Assembly: GCF_019400745.1 (NCBI RefSeq)
Contig: NZ_WJIB01000002.1
Location: 310,001 to 374,000, forward strand
Source of the DNA: Cohnella sp. CFH 77786
GTDB taxonomy: Bacteria; Bacillota; Bacilli; Paenibacillales; Paenibacillaceae
Direction of reading: 5' to 3'
DNA length: 64,000 nt
The position numbers were made by a program, and so were the translations under genes. The notes beneath the pieces were generated by a model, which was given only the letters and a program-made list of their open reading frames with translations, was not told where the DNA came from and made no database searches. Below, in pieces: positions 38,511-47,368 of this stretch (position 1 is the first letter of the stretch; each line of letters begins with the position of its first letter).

Positions 38511-38882
38511 GGGTTGTCCTCCTTGCGAATCCCTCAACAGGTTGGTCCATTTATTACTGCCCCAGCTTGCAGTAAATTATTAGCTTTCTGTGCGTCCGTC
38601 TCCAAGGCCGCTTTTGTTTGAGTTGAATGAAGAGGTGATTGGAAGTGAAGGAAATGAAACTTTCGGATGCCGTTGCTCCGAAATCGATTCAGCGGAAGTG
38701 CGGAGTAAAATCGAGAAGGCAAAGATCAGGGTCGACGAGAAATACGCCGGATGGTTACTGCTACGTGATCGGTGTGGAAGATCTGATCCTGGAACATGAA
38801 GGAATAAGAGGCCCGCGAACCGGGCTTTTTCCTTTTTGATGATCATGGGAGGCTGGCAGCCGGAGGCGAGAGGCGAAGGGCA
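38511..38882. other. Gene-poor stretch with a hairpin and a doubtful small ORF
   Basis: No convincing gene. A + strand frame from a TTG at 38639 gives 66 residues (with GYCYVIGVEDLILEHEGIR), but its end runs through the hairpin GCCCG-cgaac-CGGGC with TTTTT at 38811-38830, and I recognise no family. An overlapping frame from 38590 is equally open. The hairpin could be a terminator for an unseen short transcript or the decayed end of a gene. Confidence 0.4.
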
Positions 38883-39191
38883 TCAACGCAGCCATTTCGA
38901 CGCCCAACCGTAGATTTGCTCAATAATCGGCTCCACGTCTTTGCCTTTTTCCGTCAATTCATACACAACCCGCGGCGGAACTTCGGGATATATCGTTCGG
39001 GTGACCATGCCGGCGGCTTCCAGCTCCTTTAACCGTTCCGAGAGCAGGCGGCCGCTGGCATCCGTATCTTCTTCCAGTTGGCAGAAACGTTTCGGTCCGG
39101 AAAGCAGCTGAAGCAAAATGGAGACCGCCCATTTTTTTCCTAATATCTCCTCCATGGCTTGGGTAACGATACATTTCCTTGGGACTTGCAT
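38883..39191 (-). CDS. HxlR-family regulator, YodB-like redox/electrophile sensor
   Basis: 102 aa, ATG at 39191 after AAGGGGG. Winged-helix HxlR fold: EEILGKKWAVSILLQLLSGPKRF, LLSERLKELEAAGMV, YELTEKGKDVEPII. Cys7 sits at the place of the conserved N-terminal redox-sensing Cys of B. subtilis YodB (Cys6), and a second Cys is at 37. YodB represses a nitroreductase (yodC) and an azoreductase and is released by quinones and diamide (established for B. subtilis). Here a nitroreductase gene lies on the other side of the divergent region, so a parallel role is inferred. Confidence 0.88.
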   Translation of the reverse strand: MQVPRKCIVTQAMEEILGKKWAVSILLQLLSGPKRFCQLEEDTDASGRLLSERLKELEAAGMVTRTIYPEVPPRVVYELTEKGKDVEPIIEQIYGWASKWLR

Positions 39192-39260
39192 AACGGAGCA
39201 TCCCCCTTGTCTGATTAAGGTTATTATTTATTATAGCACAAAAATAATGACTTGAAATAA

Positions 39261-39346
39261 GTAAGTTACTGTTGTATAGTTTAGTTACACAAAGTAAGTG
39301 AATAGACCAAGTTCAAGATTATTTTTTTCATCCAATACTTACTTTT
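39261..39346 (+). promoter_or_regulatory. Probable HxlR/YodB-type operators
   Basis: Three copies of an AGTAAGT element: GTAAGTTACT from 39261, AAAGTAAGTG at 39291-39300, and the inverse ACTTACTTTT at 39337-39346. YodB and CatR boxes in B. subtilis contain similar GTAAGTAACTT sequence. The sites lie between the divergent HxlR and ribA-like genes, where one bound protein could control both. Confidence 0.5.
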
Positions 39347-39428
39347 CGTAATGACATTACGATTAATCACAATTGTTCTTTCGGACCTTCTGACCTCAAA
39401 ATTGGCTGCATAAGGAGATGGAAATCTG

Positions 39429-40190
39429 TTGATGACGAAACTACCGAACCCTGAAGTCATTTCTCTTCTGCAAGGAAAAGTACAACGGATCGAAACCGGA
39501 GAGGGAGCCGTCTACCTTGCCGGACCCATTAAAATGCCGATTAACCTCATGGGGAAAACCGTTCCGTTCAACTGGTATTGCTGGCTGAAATCCCGCGAAG
39601 AGACAGTCGATGTGGGGCGTTTGATCGCCATGCTGTCAGAAGGCAATTTAGCGGAATTTCAACAATCGAGCGTTCTGGTTCACGGTGATTTTCAGCATGC
39701 CGAACGCGCCTTGATTCGGTTTCACTCCATCTGCCATACCGGAGATATTTTCGGCAGCAAGCGCTGCGATTGCGGCTATCAGCTGAAGCAATCGCTGAAG
39801 CGCATTGCCGAGCACGGACATGGCGCGTTGTTTTATTTGGCGAATCATGAAGGCAGAGGGATTGGCCTCTTCAGTAAAGCCCTCGCCTACATCCTTCAGG
39901 AGAACGGGTACGATACCGTCGATGCGAACCTGAAGCTTGGATTCGTCGATGACGCCAGGGATTACAGCGATGCGATTCATGTCTTGAAATCTCTTCGGTC
40001 CAAACCGGTCACGTTGATTACGAATAACCCTCGGAAACTCGAAGCCCTCACGAAAGCCGGATTGGACGTGGAAGAACGGGTTCCGTTGTGGGGGGACGTG
40101 TCCGAGTACAACGTCAAATATTTGAAGACGAAGATAAACCGTGCCGGTCACTTGAATGAAGACGGAAGCGTTGTGGCAAAGACTGTCTAA
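39429..40190 (+). CDS. ribA: GTP cyclohydrolase II-like protein
   Basis: 253 codons from TTG 39429 (ATG 39432 is equally possible), after AAGGAG. The C-terminal part is a full RibA domain: RFHSICHTGDIFGSKRCDCGYQL split across 97-118, with zinc ligands Cys102, Cys113 and Cys115, and HEGRGIGL at 140-147. An N-terminal extension of about 85 residues is unlike housekeeping RibA. The enzyme opens GTP to start riboflavin synthesis. It stands apart from other rib genes and beside an FMN-using nitroreductase, so it may be a stress-linked paralogue that raises flavin supply (inference). Confidence 0.85.
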   Translation: MMTKLPNPEVISLLQGKVQRIETGEGAVYLAGPIKMPINLMGKTVPFNWYCWLKSREETVDVGRLIAMLSEGNLAEFQQSSVLVHGDFQHAERALIRFHSICHTGDIFGSKRCDCGYQLKQSLKRIAEHGHGALFYLANHEGRGIGLFSKALAYILQENGYDTVDANLKLGFVDDARDYSDAIHVLKSLRSKPVTLITNNPRKLEALTKAGLDVEERVPLWGDVSEYNVKYLKTKINRAGHLNEDGSVVAKTV

Positions 40191-40231
40191 TTTCAAGTGC
40201 AATTCTTCGATCAATGGAGGGGGACATTCTC

Positions 40232-40870
40232 ATGGAACAAGTCATGAAGGCAAGTTCGGTTGAAGAAATCGTGAGAACCAGAAGATCCGCGAATAACTTC
40301 GACGGTAATGTGAAGATTACACGCCGGGAAATCGAAGAAATGTTCGAATTGGCGAAATTCGCTCCATCCGCTTATAACCTGCAACACGCGAATTATGTAG
40401 TGGTCGATGATCCCGAACTCAAGCTCAAGGTGAAGGAAGCCGCCTATCGTCAACATAAAGTAGAGACCGCTTCTGCCGCTCTTCTGGTTCTTGGGGACTT
40501 GGAAGCCTATAAGGATGCCGAACGCATTTATGAAGGCATGCTTCATCTAGGTATGTTGGATGAGCTCTCTTATCGGCAAACCATTGATTCCATTCATGCG
40601 GCATACCAAGACGTACAATTTCGAAAAGAAGAAGCCATCCGCAATGCCTCGTTATCGGCTATGCAGTTTATGCTCATTGCCAAATCGAAAGGTTGGGATA
40701 CTTGCCCGATGATCGGCTTTGACCCCGAACGAATGAGAAGCCTCTTAAACATTCCCGATCGATATCATATCGTCATGATGATCACGATTGGCAAAGAAAA
40801 AACGAATCATCCCAGACCCAGAGGCTACCGTAAGCCGGTCGGCGAGTTTGTTCATTTCGGACCCTTTTAA
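40232..40870 (+). CDS. Nitroreductase family protein
   Basis: 212 aa from ATG 40232, after GGAGGGGGAC. FMN-dependent nitroreductase fold: EIVRTRRSANNF at the N-terminus (FMN phosphate-binding Arg pattern), FELAKFAPSAYNLQ, the central SLSAMQFMLIAKSKGWDTCPMIGF split over 150-170, and a C-terminal basic stretch (HPRPRGYRKP). Such enzymes reduce quinones or nitroaromatics with NAD(P)H. It follows the ribA-like gene by 41 bases, so the two probably form one operon controlled by the divergent HxlR protein, as YodB controls YodC. Confidence 0.9.
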   Translation: MEQVMKASSVEEIVRTRRSANNFDGNVKITRREIEEMFELAKFAPSAYNLQHANYVVVDDPELKLKVKEAAYRQHKVETASAALLVLGDLEAYKDAERIYEGMLHLGMLDELSYRQTIDSIHAAYQDVQFRKEEAIRNASLSAMQFMLIAKSKGWDTCPMIGFDPERMRSLLNIPDRYHIVMMITIGKEKTNHPRPRGYRKPVGEFVHFGPF

Positions 40871-40981
40871 TGGGACTTGAAAGATGCTCGGTGATAGGAT
40901 CAACATGAAATGCCGGCAGTGTAAACCCGCACTTAAATCGGGTACAATGGGGGGAGGTACAGCATTTGGGAGGGAACCGCC

Positions 40982-41614
40982 ATCGTCCTTTCATCCCGCC
41001 AATCAGAAATCGTCGAGCTGGTTCGCAAGTTCGCCCCGATCACGGGAGAACAGATTGCGGAGCGACTTGGCGTCACCCGCCCCACCATCCGGTCCGATTT
41101 GGGATTGCTGGTCATGTTGGGCTATCTCGACGCGAAGCCCAAGGTCGGCTATTTTATCGGCCCCGCCTTTCCGGACGAGCAGGCCGGCCTGGCTCCGATC
41201 GCGGACATGCAGGTTCGCGAAGTCATGGGCGCTCCGGTCGTGCTGCGCGATACGGCGACTGTCAGCGACGCCGTGGTCGCGCTGTTTCTCGAGAATGTCG
41301 GGAACCTGACCGTCGTCGACGCAACTGGTTCGCTGGCAGGGATAGTGTCCCGTAAAGATTTGATCAAAGCCACTTTCGGCAATCCCCAGGCTTCCTCCGT
41401 TCCGCTCAGCATGGTCATGACCCGCTATCCCAATATCGTGACAATTTCCCCCGATGAAACCGTCCGTAAGGCGATAGGCAAAATGATCGAGCATGAGGTG
41501 GACGGACTTCCAGTGGTGCAACAGGGAGTGAATGACGGCGGTGTCAAGCCGGAGGTGGTCGGCCGAATCACCAAAACGACGATTATCAAGCTGCTTTACG
41601 ATGTAATTAAGTAG
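40982..41614 (+). CDS. ccpN: CcpN-like repressor of gluconeogenesis
   Basis: About 210 aa. HTH domain (SSRQSEIVELVRKFAPITG, IAERLGVTRPTIRSDLGLLV) followed by GYLDAKPKVGYF and two CBS domains (about 75-130 and 135-205), the same layout and length as B. subtilis CcpN, which represses gapB, pckA and the SR1 RNA under glycolytic conditions. There is no in-frame ATG, GTG or TTG upstream of the HTH. The candidates are ATC 40982, seven bases after GGGAGGG, and ATT 40964, after GGGGAGG. TACAAT at 40943 as a -10 would place the mRNA start near 40955, favouring ATC. pckA, gapB and an SR1P-like gene are 13 kb downstream. Confidence 0.88.
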   Translation: MVLSSRQSEIVELVRKFAPITGEQIAERLGVTRPTIRSDLGLLVMLGYLDAKPKVGYFIGPAFPDEQAGLAPIADMQVREVMGAPVVLRDTATVSDAVVALFLENVGNLTVVDATGSLAGIVSRKDLIKATFGNPQASSVPLSMVMTRYPNIVTISPDETVRKAIGKMIEHEVDGLPVVQQGVNDGGVKPEVVGRITKTTIIKLLYDVIK

Positions 41615-41654
41615 CATCAAAGTCCGCCGACCTCGGATTGGGTAGTTTTCGATT

Positions 41655-41686
41655 AGGGCTGTTGGAAAATTTCCAATGGCCCTTTT
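41655..41686 (+). terminator. Terminator after ccpN
   Basis: AGGGC-TGTTGGAAA / TTTCCAA-TGGCCCT, followed by TTTCTTT, 41 bases after the stop. The following 180 bases to the next gene hold no feature I can support. Confidence 0.8.
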
Positions 41687-41866
41687 CTTTGGAAGTCCCT
41701 CGCTAACGCCCCTCTCTCCAACCTTCAGATCGTTTTTTTATCATTTAGATTTTAGATAATGATCATAGAAGATCTGAAATTTACATTCCCTTAACCATCC
41801 CATAAGATCAAATCAGCAATTCCATAGTGATAGAGAGTTGCGAATCTACCATAAGGGAGTAGGTCT

Positions 41867-43480
41867 ATGAAAACAGCGAGAACGTTGAAAATGGTGAAAA
41901 CGGTTGCAACGGTCATCTTTACGCTAATGGTCGCGGTCGCGTGCACCAGTCAGAACGGTTCCTCCGATGATTCGGCGTCCTCCGCGTCTAATGCGCCTTC
42001 GGCATCGACCAAGGCCGCCTCGTCCGAACAAGCCGAACGCGGGGATTTGGTTGTCGCGATGGGTGCGGAGCCGGTGAAGTTGGACCCGCAAGACGCGAGC
42101 GACGGGGTCTCCAACAACGCGAACGAGCTTCTGTATGACAAGTTGGTTACGCTGGACCGGGAAGGCAAGATCGTACCGCAGCTCGCCGAAAGCTGGACCT
42201 TCTCCGAAGACCGGAAGAAGATTACGTTCAAGCTTCGCGATAACGCGAAATTCCAGGACGGCACGCCGGTCAACGCGGAAGCGGTGAAAGTGACGTTCGA
42301 CCGCGTTCTTAACAAGGAGAACAAGCTGAACCGCTATTCTCTCTTTGGGGCATTTATCGACAAGGTGAACGTGGACGGCGAGTATCAGGTTAGCTTCGAT
42401 CTGAAATTCCCTTTCGGACCGGCTTTGATGACGTTTGCGCACACGAATGCCGGCATCCACAGCCCGAAAAACTTGCAGGAGAAGGGCTCGGACGTGGGAA
42501 AATCACCGGTAGGCTCAGGCCCGTTCAAGCTCAAAGAATGGGTGCCCGGCGACAAAGTCGTATTCGAAGCTTTCGACGATTATTGGGGCGGCAAACCGAA
42601 GCTCAAAACCATTACGTTTAAAACGGTTCCGGAAAGCTCGGCTAGAACGATCATGCTCGAGACCGGCGAAGCGGACGTGGCCCTGCCGATCTCGATTACC
42701 GATATCGACCGTTTAAGGGAAAATCAAGATTTGACCGTGAATATCGAACCAAGCTCGAGAAACCTGTACTTCGCGCTTAATACCACGAGGCCGCCGTTTA
42801 ACGATCCGAAGGTTCGGCAAGCCGTCAATTACGCCGTGGATAAAGAAACGATCGTCCGGAAAATCATGGGTAATAATGCGATCGTGGCAGAAGCGGCAAT
42901 CGGCCATGATACTTGGGGATTCACGCCGGTCGGGGCATACCCTTACGATCCGGAGAAGGCCAAGCAGTTGCTGGCGGAAGCGGGCGTGAAGGAAGGAACG
43001 ACGATCAAGCTGTGGACGGCGGATGGCCGCTACTTGATGGACCGTCAAATCGCCGAGTTCGTGCAAGCGAACTTGCAGGCCGTCGGATTCAAGGTCGAGT
43101 TCCAAAAGCGGGATTTCGGTTCCTACACCGATGGGTTGAGGGAGAAGGACGCGGATTTCAATCTATCCGTCAATGCGTGGGGCAATTCGACCAACGACGC
43201 AGACTGGGGCTTGCGGCCGGTATTGGGAACGGACGGTTCCAGCAATTACTCGAAATTCTCCAGTCCGAAACTGGACGAACTGCTCGAACAAGGCATGAAA
43301 GAAGTCGACGAGGCAAAGCGCAAACAAATTTATGCGGAAGCCCTGCAGTTGGTTAAAGATGATGCGCCTTGGATTTTCGTTCTGGACTACTCGCAAACGA
43401 CGGGTGTTCGGAAAAACGTTGAAAACGTCTATAGTTGGGCAAACGAACGTCTCATCCTGAGAGAAGCATCGAAAAAGTAA
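41867..43480 (+). CDS. Dipeptide/oligopeptide-binding lipoprotein (SBP family 5)
   Basis: 537 aa, ATG 41867 after AAGGGAG. Signal peptide followed by a lipobox-like AVAC with Cys26, then a Ser/Ala linker. SBP_bac_5 landmarks: VVAMGAEPVKLDPQDASDG, LLYDKLVTLD, WTFSEDRKKITFKLRDNAKF, VKVTFDRVL and VRQAVNYAVDKETIVRKI. It captures peptides (or other small ligands such as nickel or glutathione in some relatives) and feeds the DppBCDF channel encoded directly downstream. A peptidase gene at the operon's end favours peptides. Confidence 0.9.
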   Translation: MKTARTLKMVKTVATVIFTLMVAVACTSQNGSSDDSASSASNAPSASTKAASSEQAERGDLVVAMGAEPVKLDPQDASDGVSNNANELLYDKLVTLDREGKIVPQLAESWTFSEDRKKITFKLRDNAKFQDGTPVNAEAVKVTFDRVLNKENKLNRYSLFGAFIDKVNVDGEYQVSFDLKFPFGPALMTFAHTNAGIHSPKNLQEKGSDVGKSPVGSGPFKLKEWVPGDKVVFEAFDDYWGGKPKLKTITFKTVPESSARTIMLETGEADVALPISITDIDRLRENQDLTVNIEPSSRNLYFALNTTRPPFNDPKVRQAVNYAVDKETIVRKIMGNNAIVAEAAIGHDTWGFTPVGAYPYDPEKAKQLLAEAGVKEGTTIKLWTADGRYLMDRQIAEFVQANLQAVGFKVEFQKRDFGSYTDGLREKDADFNLSVNAWGNSTNDADWGLRPVLGTDGSSNYSKFSSPKLDELLEQGMKEVDEAKRKQIYAEALQLVKDDAPWIFVLDYSQTTGVRKNVENVYSWANERLILREASKK

Positions 43481-43527
43481 CCGAGAGGAGGGGACTCCCC
43501 CTCCCTTTCCTGCTTGGAGGGAGCACA

Positions 43528-44448
43528 TTGACGACTTACGCGATCAAACGCGTTCTGCAGATGATCCCTACGCTGATCGGCGTATCCGTTCTCGTTTTTA
43601 TCATGATCCATTCCATACCGGGCGATCCCGCGCGGCTGATCGCGGGATACGATGCCACCGAACAAGACGTCCAGTTGATGAGAGAACGGCTCGGGCTGGA
43701 TCAGCCGCTGATTTACCAATACACCCATTATGTCGGAAACCTGCTCAAAGGGGACTTGGGCGACTCGCTCCGTTCCGAACGGCCCGTTCTGCACGAAATC
43801 ATGATCCGGTTTCCGACGACGATCAAGCTCACGCTTATGGCCATCGGCTTCATGGTGGTCATCGGATTGCTCGCGGGCATCTTCTCGGCGACCAAACCGA
43901 ACAGCAGAAGAGACAACGGGTTCATGATGCTGTCCTTGTTCGGGATTTCCATGCCCGTCTTCTGGCTCGGATTGATGCTCATTCTGCTTTTCTCGTATTA
44001 TTTCAAGTTGTTGCCTTCCGGGGGCAGCGATCACTTCAGTCAGTTCATATTGCCGTCGTTCGCGGTCGGTTTATCGTCTTCCGCCATTCTGGCCAGGCTC
44101 ACCCGATCCAGCTTGTTGGAAGTGATTCATCAGGACTTTATCCGAACCGCACGCGCGAAAGGCGTTAAGGAACGTGTCGTTATCCTGAAGCACGCGCTCA
44201 AAAACGCGCTCATCCCCATCATTACGATTGTCGGCCTGGAATTCGGCCATTTGCTCGGAGGCGCGGTATTGACCGAAACCGTTTTCTCCATGAACGGATT
44301 GGGGCGATTTATCATCCAATCGATTGAATACCGCGATTATCCGGCTGTTCAAGGCACCGTATTATTTTGCGCGGCGATTTTCGTTGTCGTGAATCTGATC
44401 GTCGATCTTTGCTACAGCTTAGTCGATCCGCGTGTCAAGTACGAATAA
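43528..44448 (+). CDS. dppB: Dipeptide ABC transporter permease DppB-like
   Basis: 306 aa from TTG 43528, after GGAGGGAG. The open frame to 43435 overlaps the binding-protein gene and is not used. Typical DppB: TYAIKRVLQMIPTLIGVSVL, IHSIPGDPARL, GDLGDSLRSERPV, six membrane segments, EAA region DFIRTARAKGVKERVVILKH and the ending LVDPRVKYE. Forms the channel with the product of 44462. Confidence 0.95.
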   Translation: MTTYAIKRVLQMIPTLIGVSVLVFIMIHSIPGDPARLIAGYDATEQDVQLMRERLGLDQPLIYQYTHYVGNLLKGDLGDSLRSERPVLHEIMIRFPTTIKLTLMAIGFMVVIGLLAGIFSATKPNSRRDNGFMMLSLFGISMPVFWLGLMLILLFSYYFKLLPSGGSDHFSQFILPSFAVGLSSSAILARLTRSSLLEVIHQDFIRTARAKGVKERVVILKHALKNALIPIITIVGLEFGHLLGGAVLTETVFSMNGLGRFIIQSIEYRDYPAVQGTVLFCAAIFVVVNLIVDLCYSLVDPRVKYE

Positions 44449-44461
44449 AGGAGTAACCTAC

Positions 44462-45367
44462 ATGAGCCGAACGACAGCTCCTGCCGCAACACCCTTCGAA
44501 TCGAATGTATCCGGCGTCGCCGCTTCCCGGTCTCCCTGGAGGCTGATGGCGAGGCGTTTCCGGAGAAACAAACGCGCCATGGTGGGGTTATGGATGGTAG
44601 CGGCCCTGATTTTGTTGGCTTCCACCGCTCAATGGATCGCACCGTACGATCCTTACCAGCAAAACATGGAAGTCATGCTTGAGGGGCCGAATTTGGCGCA
44701 TCCGTTTGGCACCGACGAATTCGGCCGGGATATCTTGTCCCGAATTCTATACGGAACGCAAATCTCGCTGATGGTCGGTACGGTCGGAGTCCTGATCTCT
44801 CTTGTGTTCGGTGTATTCCTCGGCACCGTCTCCGGTTATTTCGGAGGTTGGCTGGATTCGATCATCATGCGTTTCATCGATATTTTCATGGCGTTCCCCA
44901 GCTTTCTGCTCGCGCTTGCGATTGTCAGCGTTCTCGGACCTGGCATGATTAACGTGATGATCGCCATCGGAATCTTTTCCGTCCCGACATTCGCGCGGAT
45001 TTCCCGCGGCGCCGTCATCGGGATCAAGAACAAGGAATTCGTCGAAGCGGCCAAGGCGATGGGCGGCTCCCATCTATTGATCATTTTCAAACACATTATT
45101 CCGAACAGTATCGCGCCGGTCATCGTGTTGTCCACGCTGCGGATCGCGACCGCCATTCTGACCGCGGCCGGTCTCAGTTTTCTCGGTATGGGCGCGCAGC
45201 CGCCTACGCCGGAATGGGGGGCCATGCTCAGCACGGGTCGCGGGTATTTGCGCGTTGCGCCGCATGTCAGTACGATTCCCGGGCTGGCCATCATGTTCAT
45301 GGTCCTTGCGTTCAATATGCTGGGTGACGGCCTGCGCGACGCGCTGGACCCCAAGATGAAACTATAA
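44462..45367 (+). CDS. dppC: Dipeptide ABC transporter permease DppC-like
   Basis: 301 aa from ATG 44462, eight bases after AAAGGAG. Features: cytoplasmic RRFRRNKRAMVGLWMV, the conserved APYDPYQQN, HPFGTDEFGRDILSRILYG, EAA region EFVEAAKAMGGSHLLIIFKH, ending GDGLRDALDPKMKL. Pairs with DppB. Confidence 0.95.
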   Translation: MSRTTAPAATPFESNVSGVAASRSPWRLMARRFRRNKRAMVGLWMVAALILLASTAQWIAPYDPYQQNMEVMLEGPNLAHPFGTDEFGRDILSRILYGTQISLMVGTVGVLISLVFGVFLGTVSGYFGGWLDSIIMRFIDIFMAFPSFLLALAIVSVLGPGMINVMIAIGIFSVPTFARISRGAVIGIKNKEFVEAAKAMGGSHLLIIFKHIIPNSIAPVIVLSTLRIATAILTAAGLSFLGMGAQPPTPEWGAMLSTGRGYLRVAPHVSTIPGLAIMFMVLAFNMLGDGLRDALDPKMKL

Positions 45368-45393
45368 CGGCTTTGCGCGGAGGGGAATTGCCG

Positions 45394-46389
45394 GTGAAGA
45401 AAATATTGGAAATCAAACAGCTGCAAACGTTTTTCTATACGGATGAAGGTGTCGTGCCCGCTGTAGACGGCGTCGATCTCGTCGTTCATGAAGGGGAGAC
45501 CGTCGGCGTCGTCGGAGAATCGGGCTGCGGCAAAAGCGTAACCTCGCTGACCGCCATGCGATTGACGCCGGGCAAAGTCGTCGGAGGCTCGATTACGTTC
45601 GACGGCCGCGATCTTCTCGCCTGCACGGAAGAAGAGATGCGCGATATCCGAGGTAACGATATGGCGATGATTTTCCAGGAGCCGATGACCTCCTTGAACC
45701 CCGTATACACGGTCGGGGATCAAATCGGCGAGGCCGTTCGAATCCATAGGAAAGCGGGCAAGAAAGAAGCGAAAAAGCGCGCCGTCGACATGCTGAAGCT
45801 GGTCGGTATCCCCCGTCCTGAGCAAATCGTGGACGAGTATCCTCACCGATTGTCCGGCGGCATGCGGCAACGCGTGATGATTGCCATGGCGATGTCCTGC
45901 AATCCGAAGCTGCTGATCGCGGACGAGCCGACGACCGCCCTTGACGTGACCATCCAAGCGCAAATCCTGGATCTGATGAAAGAACTCAAACGGAAGCACA
46001 ACACCGCGATCCTGATGATCACGCACGATCTGGGCGTCGTGGCTGAAATGTGCGACCGCGTCGTCGTCATGTACGGCGGCAAGGTGGTGGAACAAGCGGA
46101 TGTGGTTACGTTGTTCACGAATCCGAAACATCCGTATACGAAGGGCTTGATTCAGTCGATTCCGTCTCTTGAGAGCAATCAGAAGCGGCTGCATTCCATC
46201 AAAGGGAACGTACCCGCTCCCAACCGTCTGCCCCCGGGGTGCAGCTTCGCCCCGCGGTGCGAGTTTGCGATGGATAGTTGCCGCGCTCAACCTCCGCAAT
46301 TTCTCGAAGTCGAAGCCGGGCACTACAGCAGATGTTGGCTTCATGCACCCGAAGAAAGGGGGACGTTCGATGAAGCAGCCGCTCATTGA
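45394..46389 (+). CDS. dppD: Dipeptide ABC transporter ATPase DppD-like
   Basis: 331 aa from GTG 45394, about eight bases after GGAGGGG. Walker [10 protein letters not shown]-loop region [12 protein letters not shown], signature LSGGMRQRV, Walker [13 protein letters not shown] and the switch HDLGVVA. The C-terminal oligopeptide-transporter extension has the Cys motif [17 protein letters not shown]. Its end overlaps the DppF start by 20 bases. Unlike the sugar importers in this window, this transporter has its own ATPases. Confidence 0.95.
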   Translation: MKKILEIKQLQTFFYTDEGVVPAVDGVDLVVHEGETVGVVGESGCGKSVTSLTAMRLTPGKVVGGSITFDGRDLLACTEEEMRDIRGNDMAMIFQEPMTSLNPVYTVGDQIGEAVRIHRKAGKKEAKKRAVDMLKLVGIPRPEQIVDEYPHRLSGGMRQRVMIAMAMSCNPKLLIADEPTTALDVTIQAQILDLMKELKRKHNTAILMITHDLGVVAEMCDRVVVMYGGKVVEQADVVTLFTNPKHPYTKGLIQSIPSLESNQKRLHSIKGNVPAPNRLPPGCSFAPRCEFAMDSCRAQPPQFLEVEAGHYSRCWLHAPEERGTFDEAAAH

Positions 46390-47338
46390 AGTAAGGAATT
46401 TGAAAAAATATTTTCCGATCAAAAGAGGACTGCTCAATCGGCGGCCCGCCTATGTGAAAGCGGTAGACGGCCTGGATTTCACGATTTTCAAAGGGGAAAC
46501 GCTCGGTCTGGTGGGAGAAAGCGGCTGCGGGAAATCGACGACCGGCAGAACGCTGCTGCAGCTTCTGACTCCTACGGAAGGGGAAGTGATCTATGAGGGA
46601 TATGATCTCGCCGGCATGACCCCGGGGCAGCTGCGGCCGCTTCGCCGCGACTTGCAAATGATTTTTCAGGACCCGTATGCCTCGCTTGATCCGCGGATGA
46701 CCGTCGGAGACATTATCGCGGAGCCGATGAAGATCCATCGTCTCGTTCCGAGAAAAGAGCTGAACGGGCGCATCGAAGAACTGCTGAGCGTCGTCGGATT
46801 AAGCGGCTACCATTCCAAGCGTTACGTACATGAGTTCAGCGGCGGCCAACGGCAGCGCATCGGCATCGCGAGGGCGCTGGCCTTGCGTCCGAAGCTGATT
46901 GTCGCGGACGAACCGGTCTCCGCGCTCGACGTTTCGATCCAATCGCAAGTGATCAATTTGATGCAAGATTTGCAGCAGCAGTTTCAACTGACGTATTTGT
47001 TTATCGCGCACGATTTAAGCGTCGTGAAGCACATCAGCGACCGGATCGGCGTGATGTACCTCGGCGGTATCGTGGAATTGGCGGAAAAACAGGAACTGTT
47101 CGACGACCCGAAACACCCTTACACCCGCGCGCTGCTGTCCGCGGTGCCGATTCCGAACCCGCTCGTCAAGAAGGAACGGATCGTGCTGACCGGCGATGTG
47201 CCAAGCCCGGCCAATCCTCCGGCCGGCTGTGCCTTCCATACGCGATGCAGCGAATGCATGGCGATATGCCGCACGGAGAAGCCGGCGCTTCGGGAAGTGG
47301 ACGGACGATTTGTCGCGTGCCATTTGTACAACGAATAG
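46370..47338 (+). CDS. dppF: Dipeptide ABC transporter ATPase DppF-like
   Basis: 322 aa from ATG 46370, after AAGGGGG within the end of dppD. The long open frame back to 46169 is a shadow of dppD. Walker [26 protein letters not shown], signature [11 protein letters not shown], Walker [23 protein letters not shown], and the C-terminal [18 protein letters not shown] motif. Second ATPase of the peptide importer. Confidence 0.95.
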   Translation: MKQPLIEVRNLKKYFPIKRGLLNRRPAYVKAVDGLDFTIFKGETLGLVGESGCGKSTTGRTLLQLLTPTEGEVIYEGYDLAGMTPGQLRPLRRDLQMIFQDPYASLDPRMTVGDIIAEPMKIHRLVPRKELNGRIEELLSVVGLSGYHSKRYVHEFSGGQRQRIGIARALALRPKLIVADEPVSALDVSIQSQVINLMQDLQQQFQLTYLFIAHDLSVVKHISDRIGVMYLGGIVELAEKQELFDDPKHPYTRALLSAVPIPNPLVKKERIVLTGDVPSPANPPAGCAFHTRCSECMAICRTEKPALREVDGRFVACHLYNE

Positions 47339-47368
47339 AAACGGAAAGCGATATACGGAGGGGAATCG

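Noticed and set aside
38590..38839. Two overlapping small + strand ORFs (69 and 66 codons)
   Set aside because: Neither resembles a family, both are open over the same bases, and a terminator-like hairpin lies inside the end of one.
39192..39428. FMN riboswitch in front of the RibA-like gene
   Set aside because: The conserved FMN aptamer segments and a terminator stem are absent. The region instead carries AGTAAGT repeats suited to a protein operator.
41754..41768. Fur-box-like AGATAATGATCATAG before the peptide-binding lipoprotein gene
   Set aside because: Only the left half fits the 7-1-7 pattern, and the operon looks peptide-related rather than iron-related.
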